Shown in pieces: positions 16,469-24,870 of a stretch of 64,000 nt of DNA; positions within the stretch are counted from its first letter, which is position 1; every line of letters starts with the position of its first letter. The DNA comes from a bacterium (GTDB lineage: Bacteria > Bacillota > Clostridia > Lachnospirales > Lachnospiraceae). Where the stretch lies: contig JAMPFT010000009.1 of assembly GCA_023664305.1 (NCBI GenBank), positions 1-64,000 of the forward strand. The letters are read 5' to 3'. A program made the position numbers and the translations under genes. The notes below the pieces were generated by a model. That model ran no database searches, was not told the origin of the DNA, and was given only the letters and a program-made list of their open reading frames with translations.

Positions 16469-17088
16469 ATGGGCTTCTCAAAAATAATTTTTTTGCGGCG
16501 TGGACGAACGCGAAGGTGTTTTCTGTTTTTATGCTTGCATGGGGAATTTTGGTCGTCCTCGTACCCTATGACACGCTTCAAATGTGGTATATCTTGATTG
16601 GAACCGTCGGTTTTTCCATAAACGCAGCCTCCGGTATCGGAAATGAATACACCTCAAAATGGGGAAAATATAAACTGACTCTGCCGGTAAAACGTGCGGA
16701 TATTGTAAAAAGTCTTTTCTTAAGCCAGATTCTGTGGCTGCTTGTGGGACTGCTCTTTTCCGGGACAGGGATCGCATTATCCTTTCTTTTGCACGGCTGC
16801 TCTTATGATCAGTTTATCGTCATGCTCAGTATGTTTGCGTTGGGAATCTGCGTGAGCTTTGTTATGGACGCCCTGTTCATCCCTTTGCTTTATTGGGGCG
16901 GTGAAGAAAAAAGCACCGTATTTCTGATCATTACGTTACTCTGCTCCTTTGGTATCGCATCGATACTTTTTAACATAACCGATGCGGCTCCCCTGTTTGG
17001 AATGCTCCTGAGTGTTTTTTGTTCGGCGCTGCTTTTTGCCCTGTCTTATCCGTTGACGGTTCGCATTTATGGGAAAAAAGAGTATTAA
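16465..17088 (+). CDS. ABC-2-type transporter membrane protein
   Basis: This 207-residue protein has about six hydrophobic segments (for example VFSVFMLAWGILVVLVPY, FLSQILWLLVGLLFSGTGIAL and the C-terminal LFGMLLSVFCSALLFALSYPLTV). It begins inside the ATPase stop codon. It is the permease half of the GntR-regulated module. Substrate not inferable. Confidence 0.88.
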   Translation: MNGLLKNNFFAAWTNAKVFSVFMLAWGILVVLVPYDTLQMWYILIGTVGFSINAASGIGNEYTSKWGKYKLTLPVKRADIVKSLFLSQILWLLVGLLFSGTGIALSFLLHGCSYDQFIVMLSMFALGICVSFVMDALFIPLLYWGGEEKSTVFLIITLLCSFGIASILFNITDAAPLFGMLLSVFCSALLFALSYPLTVRIYGKKEY

Positions 17089-17096
17089 TCTCTTCG

Positions 17097-17360
17097 TCTT
17101 GCCTGTCTAAGCGGTTTCGGGAGCAATACCAGAAGAGCGTTGTGGATTATCTCTACGAGGTACGCATCGCTAACTCCCTGCCTCTTCTGGCAAATCCCGA
17201 CCTGAAAATTGCGGATGTGGCTCAGATGACCGGCTTTGTAGACAGCAATGCTTTTATCCGCATTTTTAAGAAATTAAAAGGGATCACCCCCGAAAAGTAC
17301 AGCCAGTCCGTATTGACCGGCTCTGTCTCTCCGGGAAATGATCCTTCCAATCCGAGCTAA
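17097..17360 (+). pseudogene. Remnant of an AraC-family regulator (C-terminal HTH only)
   Basis: The open frame encodes CLSKRFREQYQKSVVDYLYEVRI, then IADVAQMTGFVDSNAFIRIFKK and GITPEKY, most of the AraC/XylS DNA-binding domain. It has no upstream half and no ribosome binding site. In-frame sequence before about 17097 overlaps the permease gene in another frame, so the fragment lost its 5' end, including the first HTH helices. It ends 15 bp before the converging trmD stop. Confidence 0.75.
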
Positions 17361-17374
17361 TCGTTAATTTTCGC

Positions 17375-18760
17375 CTATCTTTGCCTCCTCAACCAACAGA
17401 TTGTTTCGGACGCCTTATAAAAGCCCAGCTTCTCCTGCAGACGCTCCGAGGCCAGATTTCCCTCCTTCACCTGTCCGTAGGGGATCCAGCCTTTTTCCAG
17501 ATGACGGTTTACACAGTAAGCGACCAGCGCAGCCGCCACACCCTGTCTGCGGAAGGCCTCCTCCACATACAGCATCCCGATGCTGCCCTCTTTATGGACG
17601 CCGATAAAACCGATCTGACGTCCCTCCGCAAAGGCGCCGTACATCATGCCGTTCCGGATCCTCTCCCGGATATAGTCCTCCGGCTCGACGTCATAGCGCT
17701 CGGTCACATAGGGCGCATCCGCCTCCTCCAGCCTGCGGATCCCGGGAAATTTTACACGAAGCGGCTCTCTCGCCGTATAGAGGTACTGGCTGCAGCGCCC
17801 CCACAGCTCATACCCTTCCTCCGCCATCTCTTCTCTCCAGAAATCTCCCGGCGCAATCACCCATTCCGCCTCCCGGGGTACTTTCTGCAAAAGCCTCATC
17901 GCCGCAGCCGGTGTACACTCCCGCGCCGTCTGCAGCATACAAATCGCGGCCTCCCCGTCGTAAACCGCGCATTCTCCACCCTCCTGCCAGAGGATTTCAC
18001 CCATTCCCCGGGCAAGGCTTTCCATGATATGGATGTGGTTTCTTTTTTCCTTAGACAGCTGTCTGATCAGTTTCTGCTTTTCACTGTATCCGGCATACAG
18101 CTCCGGGCGTACCGCCGCCGTTTTTTCTATTGCCTGCTCCAGTCTCCACTGCCGGATTTTTTCGTGATTTCCGGACAAAAGCACCTCCGGCACCTGCTTC
18201 CCGTGCCAGACCTCGGGTCGGGAATACTGGGGATATTCCAGCAGGTCATTGAAAAAGCTCTCCTCCTGCGCCGATTCCTCGTTTCCCAGCACGCCGGGGA
18301 CAAGCCTTGCCACCGCGTCGATCAGCACCATCGCCGCAAGCTCTCCTCCCGTCAGCACATAGTCGCCGATGGAGATTTCGTCCGTGACAATTTCCTCCAG
18401 CGCCCGCCGGTCGATCCCCTCATAATGGCCGCATAAAAGAATCAGCTCCTCTTCTTTTGCCAGCTCCCTTGCCTTTTTCTGGGTAAAGGGCGTCCCCTGG
18501 GGCGTCAGGTACACCGTGCGAAGCTTCTTTTCTCCCGCCACGGCCCTCCAGGCATCGTAAACAGGCTGGGCCTGCATCAGCATTCCCGCCCCGCCTCCGT
18601 AAGGGTAGTCGTCTACCTTGCCGTGCTTTTCCTCCGTATAGCCCCGGATATCCACGGTATTCAGCGATATCTTCCCTTTCTCCACCGCCCTGCCGATGAT
18701 GCTGGGGGCAAGTCCCTGCAGAATCATCTCCGGAAATAATGTCAACACATGAAACTTCAC
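17375..18760 (-). CDS. trmD: tRNA (guanine37-N1)-methyltransferase fused to a GNAT acetyltransferase-like domain
   Basis: The first 240 or so residues are TrmD: KFHVLTLFPEMI, the knot motif region PYGGGAGMLMQ and the SAM-binding loop LLCGHYEGIDRR with GDYVLTGGELA. TrmD methylates G37 in tRNAs and prevents frameshifting. About 220 further residues follow without a break, ending in a GNAT-type acetyl-CoA fold (GMLYVEEAFRRQGVAAALVAYCVN, ERLQEKLGFYKASE). The usual TrmD is about 240 residues, so this is a fusion. I favour the GTG at 18760, which matches the family N-terminus and has AAGG upstream; a GTG at 18790 overlapping the rimM stop (GTGA) is the alternative. Confidence 0.93.
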   Translation of the reverse strand: MKFHVLTLFPEMILQGLAPSIIGRAVEKGKISLNTVDIRGYTEEKHGKVDDYPYGGGAGMLMQAQPVYDAWRAVAGEKKLRTVYLTPQGTPFTQKKARELAKEEELILLCGHYEGIDRRALEEIVTDEISIGDYVLTGGELAAMVLIDAVARLVPGVLGNEESAQEESFFNDLLEYPQYSRPEVWHGKQVPEVLLSGNHEKIRQWRLEQAIEKTAAVRPELYAGYSEKQKLIRQLSKEKRNHIHIMESLARGMGEILWQEGGECAVYDGEAAICMLQTARECTPAAAMRLLQKVPREAEWVIAPGDFWREEMAEEGYELWGRCSQYLYTAREPLRVKFPGIRRLEEADAPYVTERYDVEPEDYIRERIRNGMMYGAFAEGRQIGFIGVHKEGSIGMLYVEEAFRRQGVAAALVAYCVNRHLEKGWIPYGQVKEGNLASERLQEKLGFYKASETICWLRRQR

Positions 18761-18786
18761 TGTTCTCAACCTTCCCGCCTGCGGCG

Positions 18787-19308
18787 TCACAAACCCTGAT
18801 CCTCCAAAAGCCCCTCCAGAATATGAATCCGAATAAATCCGGCCTCCACATCCACCTCAAGCACGCACTGCTTTATCGCAGGCAGCAGCAGCTCCCGTCC
18901 GTCGTCCAGATCGATGACATACACATCGTTCGCCCCGGTCTCCATCACGTCCCGCAGCACGCCGATCTCTCCGCCGTCCTCGTCCCGCACCCGCAGGCCC
19001 ATCAGATCCGACACAAAATATTCGTCCCTGTTCAGCCTGACCGCATTCTTTCTGGGGACAAAAAGAGACGCCTTCCGGTATTTTTCCGCCGTCTCAATGG
19101 CATCTATTCCTTTCAGCTTCAGGATGACAAACTGCTTAAAAAACTTCGCGCCCTCTACCTCTAGGCTAATCCTTTCCTTTCCCGTATCCACCAGAACCTC
19201 CTTCAGCTTTTTAAACCGCTTCGGATCATCCGTAGTGGGAAACACCTTTACCTCTCCCTTTAACCCGTGGGTCGAGGTAATGATCCCTACCTGAAAAAAA
19301 TCCTCCAT
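18787..19308 (-). CDS. rimM: 16S rRNA processing protein RimM
   Basis: This 173-residue 30S maturation factor binds S19 and aids assembly of the 16S 3' domain. The N-terminal RimM barrel (FQVGIITSTHGLKGEVKV) and the C-terminal PRC-barrel (YFVSDLMGLRV, VYVIDLDDGRELLLPAI) are both visible. It is followed directly by trmD, the standard order. Confidence 0.95.
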   Translation of the reverse strand: MEDFFQVGIITSTHGLKGEVKVFPTTDDPKRFKKLKEVLVDTGKERISLEVEGAKFFKQFVILKLKGIDAIETAEKYRKASLFVPRKNAVRLNRDEYFVSDLMGLRVRDEDGGEIGVLRDVMETGANDVYVIDLDDGRELLLPAIKQCVLEVDVEAGFIRIHILEGLLEDQGL

Positions 19309-19507
19309 CTTTATCCTCCATGTCCTCAGAAATTGATTTCCCTGTTCGGAAACCCGGCCTCCCGCGTACAGACCACTGTATCCTTCGAATTTATAACCTC
19401 TTCGCGTGAACCATAGTATATTTCGGATTGTCAGCTTCCATTCCTTCCGAAAACAAAATCAGGGAGGGACATGCAAGCCGCCTGTTCCTCCCGCTTTCTA
19501 CAAAACC

Positions 19508-19735
19508 TTATACAATCTCCACATCCACTCTTTTGTTATCTTTGGATGATGCAGCCTTCACGACAGAACGGATCGCTTTCGCAATCCTGCCCTGTTTACC
19601 GATAACCTTACCCATATCGGACGCGGCCACATGAAGTTCGATGACTGTATTTCTGCCTTCGGTTTTCTCGGTCACAACAACCTCATCCGGATTGTCAACA
19701 AGCGCTTTCGCAACAACTTCAACTAATTCCTTCAT
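19508..19735 (-). CDS. khpA: KH-domain RNA-binding protein KhpA
   Basis: This 75-residue protein consists of a single KH domain with the GxxG-type loop GKVIGKQGRIAKAIRSVV. KhpA is a small RNA chaperone that in Firmicutes pairs with KhpB and affects cell elongation. It sits between rpsP and rimM, its standard position. Region 19309-19507 downstream holds a GC-rich inverted repeat (GGGAGG/CCTCCC near 19470-19500) that may attenuate transcription into rimM. Confidence 0.93.
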   Translation of the reverse strand: MKELVEVVAKALVDNPDEVVVTEKTEGRNTVIELHVAASDMGKVIGKQGRIAKAIRSVVKAASSKDNKRVDVEIV

Positions 19736-19759
19736 AAGCCACCTCCAAAGAATCCAACT

Positions 19760-20005
19760 TTATTTTTCAATGCCAGCCGCCTTGAAGAGTTTTCCTACCT
19801 GCTCTGTGGGCTGCGCTCCGTTTGCCAGCCACTTCTTAGCCAGCTCCTCGTTGATCTTGAAAGTGCTGGGTTCTGTACTGGGATCGTAGGTTCCGATCTC
19901 CTCGATAAATCTTCCGTCTCTGGGGGAACGGGAATCCGCCACGATGATTCTATAATAAGGCGCCTTCTTCTGTCCCATTCTTCTCAATCTGATCTTTACT
20001 GCCAT
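19760..20005 (-). CDS. rpsP: Small ribosomal subunit protein S16
   Basis: This 81-residue protein has the unmistakable S16 N-terminus [24 protein letters not shown] and the C-terminal [13 protein letters not shown]. It lies 24 bp upstream of khpA. The 205-bp spacer to ffh (20006-20210) shows no gene. Confidence 0.97.
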   Translation of the reverse strand: MAVKIRLRRMGQKKAPYYRIIVADSRSPRDGRFIEEIGTYDPSTEPSTFKINEELAKKWLANGAQPTEQVGKLFKAAGIEK

Positions 20006-20210
20006 TGCTTTTCTCCTCCATTAATGCGTTAGAATATTTTTTATCTATGAAATATCTGACCTCCGAAAAAACGCCTTCCGCTTGCGGTGCCTTCATTTTG
20101 CAGAAAACGGGCGACGCAAGCTTCCGCCTTCTCCCGGCTGCAGACATATTCATCTGAAATTTATTTGAAACAACGGAATTTACGCTTTGCAACAATTCTA
20201 TTGTCATGAA

Positions 20211-21578
20211 TCAAAACGGAAACCCACCCTTCATTCCCGGGAATCCGCCGAAGCGTCCCCGGCCGTGCTTTCCTCCGCCGCCAAACTGCTTCATCATCTT
20301 CTGCGTCTGCTCAAACTGCTTCACAAAGCGGTTCACGGCGGCAATATCGACCCCCGCCCCTCTGGCAATCCGATGCTTGCGCTGCGGGTTCAGAAGCTTC
20401 GGATTCCGTCTCTCCTCCCTGGTCATGGAAAGAACGATAGCCTCCGTGCGTTTCAGCTGCTTTTCATCCACCATGGATTCCAGATCCGCGCCCTTCATCC
20501 CCATTCCGGGCAGCATTCCCAGGATGCTCGACAGTCCGCCCATATTGCGCATCTGCCGCATACTCTCCAGGTAATCCTCAAAATCGAATTTCCCCTTTTT
20601 CATCCTGCCGGCCATCTCACGGCCTTTGTCTTCGTCGATATCAATGTTCTCCTGAGCCTTTTCAATCAGAGACAGCACATCCCCCATGCCCAGGATTCTG
20701 TTTGCCATCCGATCCGGATAAAACTGCTCCATATCGGAAAGCTTTTCGCCCATGCCTGCATAAAGAATGGGCTTTCCGGTGACTGCCTTGATGGAAAGCG
20801 CCGCGCCTCCGCGGGTATCGCCGTCCAGCTTCGTCAAAACCACCCCGTCTATCCCAATCTTTTCGTCAAATTCCTTTGCCACATTCACGGCATCCTGGCC
20901 GGTCATGGCGTCCACCACAAGAAGGGTCTGATGAACCGTGACGTTTTCCTTAATCTCCTGCAGCTCCGTCATCATCTCTTCATCTATATGAAGACGTCCG
21001 GCGGTATCCAGAATCACTACGTTGTAGCCGTTTTTTCCCGCATAGGCCGCCGCTTCCTTTGCAATCTCCACCGGACTGTGATCCGTCCCCATGGAAAACA
21101 CGTCGATCTCCAGCTTCTTTCCGTTGATCTGCAGCTGCTCCACCGCCGCGGGCCTATAGACGTCGCAGGCAGCCAGCAGGGATTTCTTTCCCTTCTGCTT
21201 CAGCTTTCCGGCAATCTTCGCCGTGGCCGTCGTCTTACCTGCTCCCTGAAGGCCTGCCATCATAATGACCGTGACCGCTTTCCCGGGCTGCATGGCGATC
21301 TCTGTGGTCTCGCTGCCCATGAGCGCTATCATTTCCTCGTTTACGATCTTGATCACCATCTGGCCGGGATTGAGTCCGTTCATCACGTCCTGTCCCACTG
21401 CCCTCTCTTCCACGGATTTGACAAACTGCTTCACTACCCTGAAGTTTACATCCGCCTCCAGAAGCGCCATTTTTACTTCCTTCAGCGCGGCCTTCACGTC
21501 CTCCTGAGTCAGCCTGCCCTTGCTCCTTAAGCCCTTAAACACATTCTGCAGTTTATCCGTTAAACTCTCAAATGCCAC
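20211..21578 (-). CDS. ffh: Signal recognition particle protein Ffh
   Basis: This 455-residue SRP GTPase has an N-domain, a G-domain (GLQGAGKTTATAKIAGKL near residue 108; DTAGRLHIDEEMM; TKLDGDTRGGAALS) and a methionine-rich M-domain that binds 4.5S RNA and signal sequences. The C-terminus ends in a glycine-rich tail with GMKGGFPF. It pairs with FtsY, encoded at 42377. Its ATG directly abuts the ylxM stop (21579), so the two are co-translated. Confidence 0.97.
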   Translation of the reverse strand: MAFESLTDKLQNVFKGLRSKGRLTQEDVKAALKEVKMALLEADVNFRVVKQFVKSVEERAVGQDVMNGLNPGQMVIKIVNEEMIALMGSETTEIAMQPGKAVTVIMMAGLQGAGKTTATAKIAGKLKQKGKKSLLAACDVYRPAAVEQLQINGKKLEIDVFSMGTDHSPVEIAKEAAAYAGKNGYNVVILDTAGRLHIDEEMMTELQEIKENVTVHQTLLVVDAMTGQDAVNVAKEFDEKIGIDGVVLTKLDGDTRGGAALSIKAVTGKPILYAGMGEKLSDMEQFYPDRMANRILGMGDVLSLIEKAQENIDIDEDKGREMAGRMKKGKFDFEDYLESMRQMRNMGGLSSILGMLPGMGMKGADLESMVDEKQLKRTEAIVLSMTREERRNPKLLNPQRKHRIARGAGVDIAAVNRFVKQFEQTQKMMKQFGGGGKHGRGRFGGFPGMKGGFPF

Positions 21579-21953
21579 CTACAACTCCTCCAAAAGCTCC
21601 TCCGCCAGCAGCCGGATCCTCTCAAGCGCCGATACCTCCCGAACACCCGCTTCGCCGGATTCCGCCGCGTTTCCGCCTTCCGCCGCTTCCGTCAGTCTCC
21701 GGATCCTGTCTACGGTATCACGGGCCTTCGCAAACCGTTCCACCAGGTGAAGCTTGTTCTCGTAGTCCTTAAGGATCCTGTCGCACCTTTTGATCAGGTC
21801 ATGCACTCCCTGCCTGCTGATACCCTGTTCCTCGGCGATCTCGCTCAGGGAAAAATCATTGCACACCGCGTCCCCGTAAATCCTGCGCTGGTGCTCCGTC
21901 AACAGTTCTCCGTAAAAATCAAACAGCATCGCCTGTTCATAAAGCCTGTTCAT
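21579..21953 (-). CDS. ylxM: YlxM / UPF0122 family HTH protein
   Basis: This 124-residue protein resembles a sigma region 4 fold: [42 protein letters not shown]. The family is a conserved partner of ffh and has been linked to SRP function. It has a clear promoter at 22008-22036. The -35 box of that promoter coincides with the first six bases of attL of the adjacent mobile element. Confidence 0.93.
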   Translation of the reverse strand: MNRLYEQAMLFDFYGELLTEHQRRIYGDAVCNDFSLSEIAEEQGISRQGVHDLIKRCDRILKDYENKLHLVERFAKARDTVDRIRRLTEAAEGGNAAESGEAGVREVSALERIRLLAEELLEEL

Positions 21954-22007
21954 TTTAATAACCGCGCCTTTTCGTAACCTGCAAGTTCCAATCCGTCAAC
22001 TTTATGT

Positions 22008-22036
22008 ATCTTACTATAAATGCGGACGGCTGTCAA
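22008..22036 (-). promoter_or_regulatory. Sigma-A promoter of ylxM-ffh, -35 box shared with attL
   Basis: On the minus strand TTGACA (22031-22036) and TAAGAT (22008-22013) are 17 bp apart. The -35 hexamer is the leftmost six bases of the 34-bp att repeat, so recombination at this site regenerates it. Confidence 0.85.
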
Positions 22037-22064
22037 GTATTTTTTCTTTACAGGGAATTGTCTG
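22031..22064. repeat. attL: 34-bp direct repeat at the left end of the mobile element
   Basis: A perfect 34-bp match to 39170-39203, starting TGTCAAGTATT and ending GAATTGTCTG; identity stops at both ends (C versus G before, T versus C after). The integrase gene lies 120 bp inside it. This is the product expected from site-specific integration. Confidence 0.93.
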
Positions 22065-22142
22065 TGTTTGTTCGTCTTGCGCTGTCTTGTTGTAAAATCA
22101 GGGTTTTTTACGCTTTGTCGGTTGCGTCTTTTATTGTCTGTT

Positions 22143-22183
22143 TTCGTGTTGTTGCAATGATTTTGCAACAGAAATTGCAACAG
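22143..22183. repeat. Clustered TTGCAA motifs, possible integrase arm sites
   Basis: Between attL and the integrase stop, TTGCAA occurs three times: near 22152, 22162 (within TTTGCAACAG) and 22174 (ATTGCAACAG). One similar motif (AATTGCAACAATC) lies near 39106, inside the right end. Their placement near both att sites is that of arm-type integrase sites; this is inference. Confidence 0.4.
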
Positions 22184-22185
22184 AT

Positions 22186-23406
22186 TCAGGATATTTTTAT
22201 CGTCTGCGCCACTTCCTCCTGCTGCCGCTTTTTGTCCTCTGTAAGATGCGTGTAGGTATCCATTGTGACCGCTGTAGACGCATGGCCGAGTATCTGGCTC
22301 ACGATCTTAACATCCGCCCCAGCCGAATATGCGAGACTGGTATAAGTATGGCGCGCCATGTGGGGACAGAATTTTTCAATCGGTTCCGTGCCCTTTTCTT
22401 TTGCCTCTTCATTATATTTTTCTACAATTCTGTTAATCAGGTTCAAAAAGCAGGGCTCACTCCAGGCATTGCCGATTGCATTTGTAAACAGGAATCCGGT
22501 GATTTCTCCCCTTGTATGCCCTGAATCATCAACAAACGGCAGCTTTGCCTGTGAAAGATGATTTTTCATTTTTAATTTCAGCAAGGTGCTTTTAACAACA
22601 CTATTCATCGGGATATTTCGGACGGATGTTTTGCTTTTGGTAGAAGCGACGCCCATTGTAAATCCATAATCTGCTTTTCTGTATCGGTTCACTGTCTTGT
22701 TGATACGGATTGTATTATTTTTGAAATCCACGTCATCCCACGTTAAAGCCGCCATTTCTCCCACCCTTACGCCGAGATTAAACAAAATGACGAACGCCGG
22801 ATAACTATAAGCATATTGCTCGTTGTTCTTCACATAATCCATAAACAGCTTGATATGCCTTTCTTCTATGGCAGTTCTTTCCTTGCTCTCTGTCTGCGGT
22901 ATCTGTAAATTTTTCGCCGGATTCTTTACAATAACATCATCGTCGATCGCACATTCAAACACAGTATTGAGACAACTCTTCAAATTTGCCATTGTACTAT
23001 GCTTTTTCCCGTCCTCTATCATTTCATTAATAATTTTCTGACAATCCGCTTTTGTGATCTTTGTAATAACCTTTTTGCCGATTGTTTCTTTAATCCATGT
23101 ATTGTAATACGACTTATAATTCGTGCAGGTAGTCGCCTTCCTGCCGCTCTTCGCAAAGGTCTCCAGCCAGTAATCAAAATAATCATTCAGTGTCGATTTC
23201 GCTTTGTTGGAATTTATTTTGCTGCCCTTATCAAGCCTGCACAAAATCTCATTCTTCATTTTTCTCAAATCGCTCAATGTATGTGCGGTAATAGAAATTC
23301 TCTCGCCATCAACCATTTTTTGAAACATATAGCGATTGTTTTTTGAATCATAACTCTCTCCCGTTTCCAATTTTCTGCCTTTATTATCTTTTCTTACTTC
23401 TGCCAT
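22186..23406 (-). CDS. int: Tyrosine recombinase (phage-type integrase)
   Basis: This 406-residue protein has an N-terminal arm-binding domain (RKLETGESYDSKNNRYMF), a core-binding SAM-like domain (about residues 65-160) and a C-terminal catalytic domain. The catalytic residues are visible: Arg in LGVRVGEMAAL, His-x-x-Arg in HMARHTYTSLAY, His in LGHASTAVTM and the nucleophile Tyr in MDTYTH. It should catalyse recombination between attP and the host site in the ylxM promoter. The start at 23406 follows GGAGG; the longer open frame lacks a ribosome binding site. It is the last gene of a leftward run starting at 25668. Confidence 0.95.
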   Translation of the reverse strand: MAEVRKDNKGRKLETGESYDSKNNRYMFQKMVDGERISITAHTLSDLRKMKNEILCRLDKGSKINSNKAKSTLNDYFDYWLETFAKSGRKATTCTNYKSYYNTWIKETIGKKVITKITKADCQKIINEMIEDGKKHSTMANLKSCLNTVFECAIDDDVIVKNPAKNLQIPQTESKERTAIEERHIKLFMDYVKNNEQYAYSYPAFVILFNLGVRVGEMAALTWDDVDFKNNTIRINKTVNRYRKADYGFTMGVASTKSKTSVRNIPMNSVVKSTLLKLKMKNHLSQAKLPFVDDSGHTRGEITGFLFTNAIGNAWSEPCFLNLINRIVEKYNEEAKEKGTEPIEKFCPHMARHTYTSLAYSAGADVKIVSQILGHASTAVTMDTYTHLTEDKKRQQEEVAQTIKIS

Positions 23407-23484
23407 GTAAAAACCTCCTGTACCTAATATAGTGCTAATACAACAAAGGGGAAACAACATCTTGTATTGCTTCCCCATGCCGCC

Positions 23485-23955
23485 CTAACCTCTGCGCCTG
23501 ATTTTCAGGCCGGACATTTCAATGCCGGAATAACCCACAATATAGTAATCCTGCCCGTTATGCTCTACTCGGCTTGTCGTCCATATCTTGGCTTCTTCCC
23601 ATTTATCGGTATCGCTGTTATAGACATCTTCAACCCGTAGAAATTCAATGCAACTACCGCTTGTGAAGCAATATCCCCCGTCCGTCTCATATCTGCCGCT
23701 TTCGTTAGTGTAAATCCGACTCACTTCCTTAACTGCCTTGTCATAGTAGGATAATGCGCTTTGTACCTCATCCAGCTTGTAAAGCAAATTGCGGTATTCC
23801 TCCAGCATCTGCCGCCCGTCCGCTGTCTTAATCTGCTTGTAATCGTCCAGTCCGGACAAATCTTCATGATCACGATAGCCGGAAATGCTCAAAATAGCTC
23901 CGATCTGCTTTTTCAATTTCGCCATTTCGTCAGATAATGCTTTCAAGTCTGCCAT
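23485..23955 (-). CDS. DUF5348-domain protein
   Basis: This 156-residue protein has an N-terminal coiled-coil part (LSDEMAKLKKQIGAI) and a C-terminal part (SGRYETDGGYCFTSGSCIEFLRV ... WTTSRVEHNGQDYYIVGYSG) that fits the small beta-barrel DUF5348 family common beside integrases in Firmicutes mobile elements. No function is established to my knowledge. Its start directly follows the stop of the preceding gene, and int follows 78 bp later. Confidence 0.7.
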   Translation of the reverse strand: MADLKALSDEMAKLKKQIGAILSISGYRDHEDLSGLDDYKQIKTADGRQMLEEYRNLLYKLDEVQSALSYYDKAVKEVSRIYTNESGRYETDGGYCFTSGSCIEFLRVEDVYNSDTDKWEEAKIWTTSRVEHNGQDYYIVGYSGIEMSGLKIRRRG

Positions 23956-24276
23956 TTATTCGACCTCGCTTTCCAGTTCCCGACGGTATTCCTCAATCAG
24001 TTCCTCGTTTTCTTCGTCTGATTCAGCCTTAAAATATTCCTCAATCTCCTTTTTGGTATCTTCAAGAAACTTTTCCATGTGGGACTCATAAGCAGCGCCA
24101 TATAATGAAATTTTTTGCATTGCGTTTAAGTCGGTTACCCTCTCCCTTTCTTTTTCCTCGGCTTCTTCTAAAGCGTTTTCTACTTTCCGTTCAATCCAAT
24201 CTACCGCTTTATCCTCCAATTCTTCCCGGTATGCTTCAAGCCTGCTTTCAATATAATTTTCCTGCTGTGTCGTCAT
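23956..24276 (-). CDS. Hypothetical charged helical protein of the integrase operon
   Basis: This 106-residue, strongly acidic protein is predicted almost wholly helical (runs such as ENALEEAEEKERERV and EEYFKAESDEENEELIEEYRREL). It begins in a 4-bp ATGA overlap with the preceding gene and abuts the DUF5348 gene, so it is translated as part of one operon. I recognise no family. Confidence 0.75.
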   Translation of the reverse strand: MTTQQENYIESRLEAYREELEDKAVDWIERKVENALEEAEEKERERVTDLNAMQKISLYGAAYESHMEKFLEDTKKEIEEYFKAESDEENEELIEEYRRELESEVE

Positions 24277-24641
24277 ACTCCGGTTGCCTCCTTTCCGGCC
24301 TCTGCCTTGCCCGTGTCCTCTCTGGCAACATCTTCAACAATAGCGTTGATATAGCCCAAAATCGCAAGGCTTTTAATTTCGTAAATCATGCCAAGAATAT
24401 TGTGACGGTATTCTCCGGCCTGCTTTTCCTCTGCCGTCTGTTCCTTGCGTTCCTGCTCATGCCGTTCATTGCCTGGCTTCATGTGGCTTTCCCACATTTT
24501 GCATACTTCCGCAAAGTGTCCGCTCGGACAATCAGCTTTACCATACAGTTTTAAGGCAATGAATGTATAAAAGTAGTCAATGCTTGCCTCTGTTTCCAAT
24601 GCCGATACAAGATTTATGAGTTTTTGCTTTTTGTCAGGCAT
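24273..24641 (-). CDS. Hypothetical protein of the integrase operon
   Basis: This 122-residue protein has no recognised domain. The start at 24641 (MPDKKQK) follows GGTGG and overlaps the upstream HTH gene by 8 bp. The middle is very charged (ERHEQERKEQTAEEKQ), flanked by two helices with hydrophobic faces. Tight overlap on both sides indicates translational coupling. Confidence 0.7.
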   Translation of the reverse strand: MPDKKQKLINLVSALETEASIDYFYTFIALKLYGKADCPSGHFAEVCKMWESHMKPGNERHEQERKEQTAEEKQAGEYRHNILGMIYEIKSLAILGYINAIVEDVAREDTGKAEAGKEATGV

Positions 24642-24870
24642 ATAATACACCACCTTTCACGTCCTTAAATATATCTTCAAGCGGCGTTTTCGTACCCTCC
24701 GCAATCTTCAAGGCAGTTTCAAGATAAATATTTTTTGCTTTTCCGTATATTATTCTGTCAAATTCTGCTGTGGATAAATCGCAATCAAGCGCAATCTCTA
24801 AATTTGTTTTATCTTCTCTTGCCTTGTAAGCAAATAAATGTTCCCTAAGTGCTTTCATTCTTTCCTGCAT
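24634..24870 (-). CDS. Small Cro/C1-like HTH protein
   Basis: This 78-residue protein has a single helix-turn-helix domain with TNLEIALDCDLSTAEFDRIIYG and the trailing helix TALKIAEGTKTPLEDIF, the phage Cro/XRE layout. Its ATG overlaps the preceding stop by one base. It probably regulates the element, perhaps integrase expression; this is inference. Confidence 0.72.
   Translation of the reverse strand: MQERMKALREHLFAYKAREDKTNLEIALDCDLSTAEFDRIIYGKAKNIYLETALKIAEGTKTPLEDIFKDVKGGVLYA

Noticed and set aside
20187..21530. 447-codon plus-strand frame opposite ffh
   Set aside because: Fully antisense to a clear ffh gene; no motif.
22031..22064. Integration into a tRNA gene
   Set aside because: No tRNA fold or CCA end is present around either att copy; the core overlaps a promoter instead.
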